From MH13 sp042140245 (lineage in GTDB: Bacteria; Pseudomonadota; Alphaproteobacteria; Rhizobiales; MH13): DNA of 64,000 nucleotides. The notes beneath the pieces are model-generated. The model saw only the letters and a list, made by a program, of their open reading frames with translations. It made no database searches and was not told the DNA's origin. Of this stretch, positions 7,426 to 16,453 are shown one piece after another. The DNA lies in the NCBI RefSeq assembly GCF_042140245.1, contig NZ_CP159483.1, positions 2,852,001 to 2,916,000 of the forward strand, given 5' to 3'. Every line of letters begins with the position of its first letter. Positions within the stretch are counted from its first letter, which is position 1. A program made the position numbers and the translations under genes.

Positions 7426-8859
7426 ATGACCATTGCAGCAGCGTCATCGTCTCCACCCCCTAAGGGTGATTTACGCCGATTCTCCAATGAGGCTTGGGAA
7501 ACTGTCGCAAGAACACTCTCAGAACGCCTTGGTGCCCGTTTTCAGATCGGCGATTCGGTTCGTGAGCAACATGGCCACACAACAACATGGATCCCCAATC
7601 AGCCACCGGATGGCGTTGCGTTTGCTGCGTCCACCGACGAGGTCGCGTTCATTGTTCGCACCTGTGCCGCTCACGACGTGCCGGTTATCCCGTTTGGCGT
7701 CGGCACATCGCTGGAAGGTCACGTGAATGCGCCTGAGGGTGGTGTGTCGGTTGATCTTTCCCATATGAATCAGGTGCTTGCGATCAACGCCCATGACTTT
7801 GACTGCGTGGTGCAGCCGGGTGTGACCCGCAAGCAACTCAATGTCTTGCTGCGTGATCAAGGGCTGTTTTTCCCAATTGACCCTGGGGCCGACGCAACGC
7901 TTGGCGGAATGGCGGCCACGCGAGCGTCGGGCACCAATGCGGTGCGCTATGGCACAATGAAGAACATGATAATTTCAGTCGAAGCTGTATTGCCCAATGG
8001 CAGTATTGTGCGCACAGGCCAGCGGGCGCGCAAAAGCTCTGCGGGCTACGATCTCACATCGTTGCTGATTGGATCCGAGGGCACGCTGGGGATCATCACG
8101 GAACTCACAGTGCGGCTCTTTGGTATCCCGGAGGCTGTCGGAAGTGTGGCGGCGAGTTTCGGCACTATCGCTGAGGCGGCTGAGGCCGTCATCGCGACCA
8201 TGCAATATGGCGTGCCAGTAGCGCGTATCGAATTGCTCGACCCACTGACCGTGCGCGCAATGAACGATTATTCCAACCTCAATTTCGATGAGGCCCCGCT
8301 GCTTTTGGTGGAGTTTCATGGATCAGAGACTGCAGTCGCCGAGCATCAAGAGCTTTTCAAAGCAATCGTTGAGGACCATGGCGGCAACACCGTACCGTCC
8401 GCAAACAGTCCCGAAGAGCGGACACGAATCTGGCAGGCACGTCACGACGCCTATTGGGCAAGCCTGACGCTGCGGCCGGGTGCCAAAGGCCTTTCAACTG
8501 ATATCTGTGTGCCAATATCCCAGCTGGCCGCGTGCATCGGAAAGGCGCAAAAGCGCGCTGAGGATGAGGGCTTTATTGCACCGATTGTCGGTCATGTGGG
8601 TGATGGCAACTTTCATGTTTTACCACTCATTGACATGGACAATGAAGATGAGATCAAGCGGGCCCGTTCCTATGTTGGATGGCTGAACGAGATGGCGATC
8701 GAAGCAGGAGGCACCTGCACGGGCGAACATGGTATCGGCCAGGGCAAATCAGCCTACTTACGTCGTGAACTCGGCGATGCAGTCGATGTCATGGGTGCCA
8801 TCAAACAGGCGCTTGACCCGCAAAATATCATGAACCCCGGGAAGGTCCTTCCTGCCTAG
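7426..8859 (+). CDS. FAD-linked D-lactate dehydrogenase-type oxidase
   Basis: 477 aa in the D-lactate dehydrogenase (cytochrome)/GlcD family. The PCMH-type FAD domain covers about residues 60-240 (PVIPFGVGTSLEGH, QPGVTRKQLN, GGMAATRASGTNAVRYGTM, GSEGTLGIITELTVR). The C-terminal oxidase domain has HVGDGNFHVLPLID, CTGEHGIGQGK and the end motif ALDPQNIMNPGKVLP. It would oxidise a D-2-hydroxy acid such as D-lactate and pass electrons to cytochrome or quinone. Its stop overlaps the convergent TPP-enzyme gene by four bases. In this sugar island it may consume lactate made from a deoxysugar, although that lactate would be the L-form in the fucose route, so the substrate is uncertain. Confidence 0.85.
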   Translation: MTIAAASSSPPPKGDLRRFSNEAWETVARTLSERLGARFQIGDSVREQHGHTTTWIPNQPPDGVAFAASTDEVAFIVRTCAAHDVPVIPFGVGTSLEGHVNAPEGGVSVDLSHMNQVLAINAHDFDCVVQPGVTRKQLNVLLRDQGLFFPIDPGADATLGGMAATRASGTNAVRYGTMKNMIISVEAVLPNGSIVRTGQRARKSSAGYDLTSLLIGSEGTLGIITELTVRLFGIPEAVGSVAASFGTIAEAAEAVIATMQYGVPVARIELLDPLTVRAMNDYSNLNFDEAPLLLVEFHGSETAVAEHQELFKAIVEDHGGNTVPSANSPEERTRIWQARHDAYWASLTLRPGAKGLSTDICVPISQLAACIGKAQKRAEDEGFIAPIVGHVGDGNFHVLPLIDMDNEDEIKRARSYVGWLNEMAIEAGGTCTGEHGIGQGKSAYLRRELGDAVDVMGAIKQALDPQNIMNPGKVLPA

Positions 8860-10506
8860 TCGGCAAGAACCATACGAGGCGAGACCGCGCGCGGGTCGAT
8901 TTTCAAGTCGATGATTGCCGGTGCTTTGGCCGCGCGTGCCGCTTCAAATGCTGCAACAAAGTCTTCGCCGCGCGTCACAGCTGCTCCGTAACCGCCATAA
9001 GCTTCTGCAAGCGCTGCAAAGTCAGGATTTTTGAGATCAGTGCCAGATGGTCGTCCTGGATATGTGCGGTGCTGATGCATGCGGATGGTGCCGTAAACAC
9101 CGTTGTTGGCAACAAGCACAATAATGTTGGCTCCGTACTGGACGGCGGTACCGAACTCTTGGATCACCATTTGCAAACAACCATCGCCGGCCAAGCAGAT
9201 CACATCGCGCTCTGGGGCTTCCAGTTTGGCAGCGATGGCGGCAGGCAAACCATATCCCATGGACCCAGACGTTGGTGCCAATTGGCTTCGCCAAGTTTTG
9301 TAGCGAAAATAGCGATGCAGCCACGCAGCATAGTTGCCAGCACCATTGGTCATGATCGCGTTGTCGGGAAGAACGGCATTAAGGTGACCAATCACAGCTT
9401 CCATACGCAGGTCGCCAACGGTTGGCTGCTGCTTCTGCCATGCCTCGTAAGCTGACCGACAGCTTTCGACATAAGAAGAACGATCATGTTTCGGGGTAGT
9501 GGTCTTCTCGGCCAGAGCGATGGCCATTTGTGCGGGTCGACAGGAAATGGCGATATCTGGATGGAAAACACGGCCCAACTCGTTGGTGTCGGCGTGAACG
9601 TGAATGAGTTTTTGCCGAGTTTTTGGGGGCGTGAGCAACGTGTATCCACCCGTTGTCATTTCTCCGAGCCTTGGCCCAAGTGCAAGAATGACGTCAGCTT
9701 CTTCGATTGTTCTGGCCAGGGCCGGGTTTGGCGCGATGCCAACATCGCCTGCATAGTTTAGGTGCCGGTTATCCAGATAGTCTTGGCAGCGAAACGACGA
9801 GCCCACTGGCAGTTGCGCCTGCCGAGCAAACTCTCCCAGAGCAATGGCGGCTTCCCCAGTCCAACCGCCACCCCCGACGATAGCAAAAGGGCGCTGCGCT
9901 TGGCTAAGCAAGTCAGCCACCTCGTCAACTTCGCTCGAAGAGGGTGCGGCGACTGCTAGCGTCGCTGGCGGGGATGCTTTGGGTTGCTTTTCAACTGGAG
10001 CGGACAGCACATCTTCGGGCAATGCCAACACGACCGGTCCTGGGCGACCAGATTGTGCGACTTGAAAGGCGCGGCTGAGATACTCTCCGATGCGATCAAC
10101 CCGATCAATTTGCGCCACCCACTTGGCCAACGGCGCGTACATGGCGCGATAGTCCACTTCCTGGAAGGCTTCGCGATCACGCTGATCGGTAGCCACCTGC
10201 CCTATGAAAAGGATCATGGGTGTGGAGTTCTTGGAACGCCACGTGGACGCCTGATGCGGCATTGGTGGCACCTGGACCACGGGTAACAAATGCTATGCCC
10301 GGCTTGCCCGTAAGCTTGCCGTGGGCCTCAGCCATCATCGTTGCGCCGCCTTCTTGGCGCGCAATAATGGTTTCAATGTTGGTGTCGAAGAGGGCATCCA
10401 AAGCGGCTAGATAGCTCTCACCCGGAACACAGAAAACACGCGAAATGCCCTGCGCGACCAGCGCGTTGATCAGGACTGCTCCACCGTGCACCGTATGGTT
10501 GGACAT
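8856..10506 (-). pseudogene. Thiamine-diphosphate enzyme (acetolactate synthase-like), broken by a one-base frameshift
   Basis: Two overlapping frames together make one enzyme of about 549 aa. The first frame (10506 down to about 10230) has the N-terminal PYR domain with the catalytic glutamate in IARQEGGATMMAEAHG and RGPGATNAASG. The second frame continues TPMILFIGQVATDQRD, a middle domain, and the PP domain with the GDG...NNG thiamine-diphosphate motif (GDGCLQM, VANNGVYG). Deleting one T at 10228-10229 restores the family-like junction VAFQDSTPMILFIGQ. So this is either a recent pseudogene or a sequencing error. It is the last gene of the ugpC-SGNH-fucU-pfkB-SDR minus-strand run, 6 bases after the SDR gene. 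The family includes acetolactate synthase and 2-keto-acid decarboxylases; the substrate is unknown. Confidence 0.85.
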
Positions 10507-10512
10507 GACCCT

Positions 10513-11262
10513 CTAAATATTGCTCCAACCACCATCGATCACGTGGATGGTTCCGGTTGTGTAAGCCGCTTCGTCAGACGCAAGATAAACAGCCAAAGCA
10601 GCGACTTCTTCGGCGGTGCCAATTCTACCCATCGGCTGACGGCTGATAAAAGCCTTCTTGGCTGCTTCATACCCGCCCATGGTTTCGCCAAGCGTGCGGA
10701 TACGCTCGTCCAGTGAAGGACTTTCCACGGTTCCTGGGCAAATGGCGTGAGCCCGAATGCCCTGTCCAATGAAATCAGCCGCAATCGACTTCGTCATCCC
10801 AATAACACCCGCCTTGGTGGCGCCATAGACGAAACGATTGGGGGCAGCGATCACCGAGGATGCCGCAGACGACATGTTGAGAATGGTGCCACCACCTGCC
10901 TCAATCATACCAGGCAGAAACGTTTTGGTGACGCGAAACATCGCCGTCATGTTGAGATCAATGGAGAAAGCCCAACTGTCCTCATCGCAATCAAGAATGT
11001 TGCCGTGTGCAACGTAGCCCGCACAGTTGAACAAAACATCCGGTGTGCCAATGGCTTCACGCGTTCTGGCTATGCTGTCCGGTTCACGCACATTCAAGAC
11101 GTGCGTTTGACACCCTGCTGCCTCAAGATCAGGAAAAGCGCCCTCATTGATATCAGTTGCGACAACACTGGCCCCCTCCTTTGCCATCGCGAGAGCCGTC
11201 GCTTTACCGATACCTTGCCCTGCTGCTGTCACCAGGCAGGTTTTGCCCTTCAATCGTCCCAT
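10513..11262 (-). CDS. SDR dehydrogenase, 2-keto-3-deoxy-L-fuconate dehydrogenase type
   Basis: 249 aa, a classical NAD-dependent short-chain dehydrogenase. The Rossmann glycine motif is TAAGQGIG (residues 12-19). An aspartate in VVATDIN favours NAD over NADP. The catalytic Ser is near 135 (MSSAASS), with Tyr146 and Lys150 (YGATK). The CPGTVESPSLDERI loop is what I know from the 2-keto-3-deoxy-L-fuconate 4-dehydrogenase / type 2 3-hydroxybutyrate dehydrogenase group. With FucU, aldose dehydrogenase, lactonase and a UxaA-type dehydratase in the same island, oxidation of 2-keto-3-deoxy-L-fuconate is the best guess. It lies between the PfkB kinase (14 bases upstream) and the TPP enzyme. Confidence 0.85.
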   Translation of the reverse strand: MGRLKGKTCLVTAAGQGIGKATALAMAKEGASVVATDINEGAFPDLEAAGCQTHVLNVREPDSIARTREAIGTPDVLFNCAGYVAHGNILDCDEDSWAFSIDLNMTAMFRVTKTFLPGMIEAGGGTILNMSSAASSVIAAPNRFVYGATKAGVIGMTKSIAADFIGQGIRAHAICPGTVESPSLDERIRTLGETMGGYEAAKKAFISRQPMGRIGTAEEVAALAVYLASDEAAYTTGTIHVIDGGWSNI

Positions 11263-11276
11263 AATTTTTGGTTGTC

Positions 11277-12209
11277 CTAAGCTGAGTTGAGCAGCGCGTT
11301 GATCTCAGCGCGCGAGGGCATGGACGGCGCGGTACCGGCACGCGTGACGGATATGCTTGCCGTCGCACAGCCAAAGCGCACCGCTGATACAGGGTCTTGA
11401 CCCTCGGCAATGGCGACAGCAAAGCCGCCATTGAACGCATCGCCTGCACCTGTGGTTTCAACCACGGCCCCTGCACTGAACGCGGGAACATGTTCGCTGA
11501 CGGTACCGTCATCATAGAGCGCACCCTGTTCACCTAGCGTGATAATGGAAGCCCCTGCCCCTTGGTCGCGAAGCAGTTTTGAGGCCGCACGAGCATCATC
11601 GACTGAGACAACTGGATGACCGACCAAAGCCTCTGCCTCAGACTCATTGGGGGTTACGAAGTCGCACAGCGCCAACATGCCATCGGGCAGCGTATCGGCT
11701 GGCGCTGGGTTGAGCACAGTACGCGCGCCGCCTTTTTTCGCGATCTCAAGCGCCCGCACCGCCGCGTCCATCGGCTGCTCCAACTGCGTTACGAAAACCG
11801 AGGCCGACCCAACAAGGTCGCTATGCGAGTCAATGTCGGTTGGGCTGATGGTTCGTGCGACACCCGGCGATACAATGATGGCATTGTTGCCCGTCCCTGA
11901 CTCAACAAAGATGTAAGCCGCACCGGTGTAGCTGTCAGCGTGTTGAGAGATTGCAGGCTTCACGCCAGCCTTCTGCCAAGTGGTCAACGCCATGTCGGCA
12001 AAAGGGTCTTGGCCAAGCTTGGTAATGAAGTGTGCCGAGACGTTACCACCACCTGCTGCCATGGCTGCGGCTACGGCCTGGTTGGAGCCTTTTCCACCTG
12101 GGCCGAGTGCAAAGCTCTCACCGAGTATTGTCTCACCCATCTTGGGTTGGCGTGGTGCTCTGTAGGCGGTATCGGCGACGAACACGCCCAAAATGACAAC
12201 ATTTGCCAT
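11277..12209 (-). CDS. PfkB-family kinase, ribokinase-like
   Basis: 310 aa. The N-terminal ribokinase signature GPGGKGSNQAVAAAMAAGG is near residue 36. NPAPADTLPDG and TPNESEAEALVG follow in the middle, and ETTGAGDAFNGGFAVAIAEG at about 250 carries the anion hole and the catalytic aspartate. It phosphorylates a sugar, probably a pentose or deoxysugar, with ATP in the cytosol. Residue conservation is close to true ribokinases, and the neighbouring gene is of the FucU/RbsD superfamily, so ribose is an alternative substrate. It is in an operon with fucU 10 bases upstream and the SDR gene 14 bases downstream. Confidence 0.88.
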   Translation of the reverse strand: MANVVILGVFVADTAYRAPRQPKMGETILGESFALGPGGKGSNQAVAAAMAAGGGNVSAHFITKLGQDPFADMALTTWQKAGVKPAISQHADSYTGAAYIFVESGTGNNAIIVSPGVARTISPTDIDSHSDLVGSASVFVTQLEQPMDAAVRALEIAKKGGARTVLNPAPADTLPDGMLALCDFVTPNESEAEALVGHPVVSVDDARAASKLLRDQGAGASIITLGEQGALYDDGTVSEHVPAFSAGAVVETTGAGDAFNGGFAVAIAEGQDPVSAVRFGCATASISVTRAGTAPSMPSRAEINALLNSA

Positions 12210-12219
12210 GCCGATCTCC

Positions 12220-12672
12220 TTAAGCTTCCGGCGGTATCACGCCTTTGCGCAGCATAAAGCAGCCGTAAAAACGCCGTTCGCCTGTCTGGATGACGGCATA
12301 AGCGTCTTTAGCCATGTCATAAAAGGCAAAACGCTCAACACTGACAATCGGCCGATGACTTCCCTCGGCTGCATCAATGGCCGCCTGCACCTCCTCTTGC
12401 ACGGGAGGGATGGTGTCCGGCTCGCCGACGATCTCCATACGCCCTGCAAAATCATCGACAAATGTATCGAGGGGGAAGACAGATAGCACGGCTTCAACGG
12501 CCTCACCGGCCGTTACGTTGCCAATGCGTAGCAAGTCACCAACGACCGTTTGCCGCGCAATGGAGTCGGCAGGAAAATTGGTGTCTGAGATGATTAACGT
12601 ATCACCATGGCCCATGGCGGCCAACGTGTAGAGCACCTCAGCATTGAGGCGCGGGTCTATCCCTTTGAGCAT
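12220..12672 (-). CDS. fucU: L-fucose mutarotase-like protein (FucU/RbsD family)
   Basis: 150 aa, matching FucU more closely than RbsD. It begins MLKGIDPRLNAEVLYTLAAM, then GHGDTLIISDTNFPADS with the conserved His and Asp, and near the end has RFAFYDMAKDAYAVIQTGER followed by YGCFMLRKGVIPP. The family interconverts anomers of L-fucose (FucU) or pyran/furan forms of ribose (RbsD). It would feed the beta form to the aldose 1-dehydrogenase. This gene is the strongest single pointer to L-fucose as substrate of the island. It is translated in the minus-strand operon between the SGNH hydrolase and the PfkB kinase. Confidence 0.88.
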   Translation of the reverse strand: MLKGIDPRLNAEVLYTLAAMGHGDTLIISDTNFPADSIARQTVVGDLLRIGNVTAGEAVEAVLSVFPLDTFVDDFAGRMEIVGEPDTIPPVQEEVQAAIDAAEGSHRPIVSVERFAFYDMAKDAYAVIQTGERRFYGCFMLRKGVIPPEA

Positions 12673-12693
12673 CGCAATCTCCCTTTTTGTCTC

Positions 12694-13341
12694 TTAATGA
12701 CCAAGCTTCTTCACCTCAGTTGCAAGGGCTAACCCAAGCGCTGTGTGTCCATCTTCATCCAGGTGAATACCGTCGATCTGCGACATAGAACAAGCGCTGC
12801 CAGCGTTCCAAACAGGAACGCCAACGCGCTCGCCCATGGCGGCAAATGTCTGTGCGAAACCGATGGATTTCTCGACACCGCCTTCAAAGAAATCCATCAA
12901 GACACCGGCATTGTTAAGAGGTGGTGGTGCAACCACAAGAACATCTGGTGCGCCCTGATCTACCCCACAGGGTGATGTGCGAACTGTGTGCACCAGCTTC
13001 TCAACCCCTAAGGCGATTTCCAGTGCATTGACCTGAAACCTTGATTTCAAATCGTTGGTGCCGAGCATGATGATCACCAGATTGATCGGGCGATGGCTTT
13101 CAAGCACGGCCAGAAGGGTTCGGCGCGCGTTTTTGTGGGCGCCTTCAATTGGATCGTCATGTACGCTGGTACGACCTGGATGCCCTTCGGCAAGAACATG
13201 CCATCCCTCACCAAGGGCCTTTGCCATCACGGACGGCCAACGACTGCTGATTTGAAACCGACGAGTGTCTGACAGCGACGTCATAGGCATTGTGCCGTGC
13301 GTGTTGCTGTCACCGAAACAAAGAAGTGTTTTTGGCGTCAA
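12694..13341 (-). CDS. SGNH/GDSL hydrolase
   Basis: 215 aa with all blocks of the SGNH hydrolase fold: LCFGDSNTHG (block I, nucleophile Ser12), EGHPGRTS (block II Gly), MLGTNDLK (block III Asn) and DGIHLDEDGH (block V Asp/His). No signal peptide is seen, so it acts in the cytosol. Related enzymes are arylesterases and sugar O-acetyl esterases; within a sugar operon, removal of an acetyl group from an imported sugar is plausible but unproven. Its start overlaps the ATPase stop (ATGA), so the two are coupled. Confidence 0.85.
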   Translation of the reverse strand: MTPKTLLCFGDSNTHGTMPMTSLSDTRRFQISSRWPSVMAKALGEGWHVLAEGHPGRTSVHDDPIEGAHKNARRTLLAVLESHRPINLVIIMLGTNDLKSRFQVNALEIALGVEKLVHTVRTSPCGVDQGAPDVLVVAPPPLNNAGVLMDFFEGGVEKSIGFAQTFAAMGERVGVPVWNAGSACSMSQIDGIHLDEDGHTALGLALATEVKKLGH

Positions 13342-14387
13342 AGCCGAGCCCCAGATTGAGCATCAAAAAGATGGATCGTGCTGGGATCAGGGCGAAGAGT
13401 GATGCTTTGCCCGACCGAGAATTGATGGCGCTCGCGCACAATGCTGACAATTTCCTTATCACCAACGCGTGAGACCAGGTGGGTTTCAGATCCTGTTGGT
13501 TCCACAATGGCGACCTTCGCCTCAAACCCACCATCAGCCAGAGCGAGGTGTTCGGGGCGCAAACCAACGGTCACCGCTTTGCCGTCATGTCCATTGGCTG
13601 TCTCACTTATATCGAAGTGCATGCCATTGGACACGAACTTCGATCCATCAATTTTGCCATCGATGAGGTTCATAGAGGGCGAGCCGATAAAACCAGCCAC
13701 AAAGGTATTGGCAGGCTTGTCATAGAGTTCCAAAGGCGCGCCAACTTGCTCTACGTGACCATCACGCATGACAACAATCTTGTCAGCCATGGTCATGGCC
13801 TCAATCTGGTCGTGGGTCACGTAAACGGTTGTGGTTTTCAAACGCTGATGAAGCTCGCGAATCTCCGAACGCATCTGAACGCGCAGTTTGGCATCGAGGT
13901 TGGACAGCGGCTCGTCAAACAAGAAGACCTGCGGATCGCGAACGATAGCCCGCCCCATAGCCACACGCTGGCGTTGTCCGCCAGAGAGCTCACGCGGGTA
14001 GCGTTTCAGGTAGGGCTGCAACCCCAATATGTCCGCAGCGCGGTTCACCCGTTCGTCGATTTCCGCCTTGGGCATATCCTGCATCTTTAAGGCAAAACCC
14101 ATGTTTGCAGCGACGCTTTTGTGCGGATAGAGGGCGTAGTTTTGGAAAACCATCGCGATGTCGCGTTTGGCCGGTGGAAGATTGTTCACCACCTGCTCAC
14201 CGATTTGAATGGTGCCGCCGGTTATGCCCTCAAGCCCCGCGATCATACGAAGGAGTGTGGACTTCCCGCAGCCTGACGGGCCGACGAGAACCACAAACTG
14301 GCCATCATCGATATCAACGTCGATGCCGTGCAGAACTTCCACTTGCCCGTAGTTTTTGCGCACATCGCGGACAGTCACTTCGGCCAT
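13338..14387 (-). CDS. Sugar ABC transporter ATPase (MalK/UgpC type)
   Basis: The ATG at 14387 is preceded by GGGAGC and gives 349 aa; three further upstream codons are open. Walker A is GPSGCGKST, the signature is LSGGQRQRVAMGRAI, Walker B is VFLFDEP, and the H-loop is VTHDQIEAM. A C-terminal MalK-type regulatory OB domain covers about 240-349 (VGLRPEHLALADGG). It energises a CUT1 importer whose binding protein and permeases are transcribed divergently from 14717. It is the first gene of a run to the TPP enzyme. The palindrome at 14507-14520 lies upstream, so the GntR regulator probably controls it. Confidence 0.93.
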   Translation of the reverse strand: MAEVTVRDVRKNYGQVEVLHGIDVDIDDGQFVVLVGPSGCGKSTLLRMIAGLEGITGGTIQIGEQVVNNLPPAKRDIAMVFQNYALYPHKSVAANMGFALKMQDMPKAEIDERVNRAADILGLQPYLKRYPRELSGGQRQRVAMGRAIVRDPQVFLFDEPLSNLDAKLRVQMRSEIRELHQRLKTTTVYVTHDQIEAMTMADKIVVMRDGHVEQVGAPLELYDKPANTFVAGFIGSPSMNLIDGKIDGSKFVSNGMHFDISETANGHDGKAVTVGLRPEHLALADGGFEAKVAIVEPTGSETHLVSRVGDKEIVSIVRERHQFSVGQSITLRPDPSTIHLFDAQSGARL

Positions 14388-14716
14388 GTTTTGCAAGCTC
14401 CCAGCCTTCTGTCGCCCAGTTTTGTAGGGGGCGGTCTCGGTGCGTTTTTCCGCACATCTTTCGGCAAGACCTAGCCGAAGCTCGCCCCCATGTCCATTGT
14501 CGACATGCTAACATGTTAGCGGCTTGACTCGGCTCGCTAAGGTTGAGACAGTCCGCGATGTTATCGCATGAACCGGATCATTTGGAGCCAGGTTCATACA
14601 TCCAATTAAAGCCTGTTTGCGACGCCGTTGGCGCTCCAAAATGGCAATCGAATAAGCCCAAAAGGGCAGCCAGTTGGCCGTTGAAACATCGCGGTCACAT
14701 CATGGGAGGAACCTCA
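14388..14716. other. Divergent intergenic region of the sugar transporter
   Basis: About 330 bases between the ATPase gene and the binding-protein gene. It holds the operator at 14507-14520 and the ribosome site GGGAGGA at 14704-14710. An open frame in phase with the binding protein extends upstream to 14543 but shows no signal-peptide or family features, so I do not count it as coding. Confidence 0.6.
14507..14520. promoter_or_regulatory. Operator palindrome, divergent ATPase / binding-protein promoters
   Basis: A perfect 14-bp palindrome GCTAACATGTTAGC. Closely similar sites occur at 21965-21978 and, twice overlapping, at 26559-26580, each time in a divergent promoter region of the same sugar island and the last at the start of the GntR/FCD regulator gene. 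Inference: binding site of that regulator. Confidence 0.75.
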
Positions 14717-16387
14717 ATGAAAGTTGATCTGTACAACTATGCCTTGAAGAACGGGCTGACGCGGCGGCGTTTCCTTCAGGGCTCAACGGCAATCGCCGGT
14801 GCAGCAGCCATTTCGGGCACCGGCGTCATGGGCGCCACCAAAGCCTTCGCTATGGACGATGTGCGCGCGCAGATCCTGCAAATCCCAGGCGTCGGCAGAG
14901 GTTCGCCCACCGATGCTGATTGGCAGCGGGTTGGCGAGCTTTGCTTGGGCGGCACGCGCGAGACTGTTGCTGAAGGAGAGTTTGAAGGCGTTGAGCTGAC
15001 CTTTATGGGTCTCAACAACCAGAACCTGCACAACTTCTTGTTCCGCGGCTTCTTGCGGTCTTGGGAAGAGTACACGGGAGCAACGATCAATTGGATCGAT
15101 CTAGCGCAGGCCGATTACAACGCTCGTCTGCAACAGTCCATTGCCACCGGTACCGTCGACTTTGACATTCTGGAGATGGGCGCTCCCTTCGAAGGCGATA
15201 CAGCGGGCCGTGGCCTTCTGAACGAAATGCCAGATTGGGTCGCTGAGCTGATCGATATGGACGACTATGTCGACTATCTCAAAGCGCCTGTTGGAACTTG
15301 GGATGGCAAGACGTATCGCGTCTCTATTGATGGTGACTGCCACACCTTCGCTTTCCGCAAAGACTATTACGAGAGTGAAGAACTGGCTCAAGCATGGGCG
15401 GACGCTGGCAATGACAGCGCATGGGAGCAGCCAACAACATGGGAGATGGTCAACGCCCATTCGAAATTCTTGGCAGGCAAGACCGATCCGCTGACAGGCC
15501 TTGACGCGCATGGTTATCTTGACCCGCTTAAAGGTTGGGGCGGCTTTGGCTTCTACTTTCTGGAAAACCGCGCCGCTCCCTACGTCAAACACCCTGATGA
15601 TCCGGCTTGGCTCTTTGATCCAGAAACCATGGAACCGCGGGTCAACAATCCTGGCTGGGTTCAGGCAATCCAGGATGTGATGGATCTCATCGAAACCCCT
15701 GGCGCTTATCCGGCTGATCAGATCAATGCTGATCCTGGCACGACTGCGTTCCAGCAGTTCTTGGCTGGCACAGGCGCCATGCTCAACTGGTGGGGTGATG
15801 TGGGGTCCAACGCACGCACATCTGACTCTTCGGTGGTTGGCGACGTTGTCGGCTTTGACATCAACCCAGGCACATCACGGGTCTACAACTCAGTGACTGG
15901 CGCGTGGGAAGACTCGGCAAACGTCTCGCCAAACAATGCCTACATTGGTTGGGGCGTCTACGTTACCAACCGTGTTGAGGGTGATGACCTTAAACGCAAG
16001 GCTGCTTGGTCGGCTGCGGCGCATCTGGGCGGCAAGGACCTGTCCTTGTGGGCATCAGCATATCCGTCCGGCTTCCAGCCTTATCGCAACTCACACTTCC
16101 AGTTCGATGAGTGGGAAGCTGCCGGCTATGACCGCCCATTTGTGGAAGACTATCTTGGCTCCAACCTTGATAGCTACAATCACCCGAATGCGGCCATTGA
16201 GCCGCGGATTCCGGGCATCTTCCAATACTATTCAGTGGCGGAAGACGAGTTGGCCAAAGGCTTTGCCGGTGAGTACGCAAGTGCACAAGAAACAGCCGAT
16301 GCTATCGCCGCGGCCTGGGAGCGGATCACCGATCAAATTGGCCGCGAAAGCCAGATTGCGCTGTACCGAGCCTCGCTCGGCTTGTAG
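14717..16387 (+). CDS. Tat-exported sugar-binding protein of the ABC transporter
   Basis: The ATG at 14717, six bases after GGGAGGA, gives 556 aa. The N-terminus has a twin-arginine signal (GLTRRRFLQGS, then a hydrophobic AIAGAAAISG stretch, ending near ATKAFA). The mature protein is a cluster-B type extracellular solute-binding protein: ATINWIDLAQADYNARLQQS near the N-terminus, a DFDILEMGAPFEGD segment, and aromatic-rich sugar-site residues throughout. It is much longer than the usual 400-450 aa of MalE-like proteins. It delivers a carbohydrate to the permeases encoded directly downstream. A strong hairpin follows the gene. Confidence 0.9.
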   Translation: MKVDLYNYALKNGLTRRRFLQGSTAIAGAAAISGTGVMGATKAFAMDDVRAQILQIPGVGRGSPTDADWQRVGELCLGGTRETVAEGEFEGVELTFMGLNNQNLHNFLFRGFLRSWEEYTGATINWIDLAQADYNARLQQSIATGTVDFDILEMGAPFEGDTAGRGLLNEMPDWVAELIDMDDYVDYLKAPVGTWDGKTYRVSIDGDCHTFAFRKDYYESEELAQAWADAGNDSAWEQPTTWEMVNAHSKFLAGKTDPLTGLDAHGYLDPLKGWGGFGFYFLENRAAPYVKHPDDPAWLFDPETMEPRVNNPGWVQAIQDVMDLIETPGAYPADQINADPGTTAFQQFLAGTGAMLNWWGDVGSNARTSDSSVVGDVVGFDINPGTSRVYNSVTGAWEDSANVSPNNAYIGWGVYVTNRVEGDDLKRKAAWSAAAHLGGKDLSLWASAYPSGFQPYRNSHFQFDEWEAAGYDRPFVEDYLGSNLDSYNHPNAAIEPRIPGIFQYYSVAEDELAKGFAGEYASAQETADAIAAAWERITDQIGRESQIALYRASLGL

Positions 16388-16399
16388 CAACCAGAGAAT

Positions 16400-16427
16400 G
16401 GTCTGGCGGGTTTTGTCCCGCCAGACC
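16400..16427 (+). terminator. Intercistronic hairpin after binding-protein gene
   Basis: An 11-bp perfect stem GGTCTGGCGGG / CCCGCCAGACC with loop TTTTGT, 12 bases after the binding-protein stop and before the first permease. No T-run follows. Such hairpins usually stabilise the upstream message or attenuate, so that binding protein exceeds permease. Confidence 0.7.
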
Positions 16428-16453
16428 CCTTCCGCCCCACCGGGCACATATGT

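Noticed and set aside
14543..14716. Upstream extension of the binding-protein frame
   Set aside because: It would place 58 residues before a twin-arginine signal; the ATG at 14717 has an excellent ribosome site.
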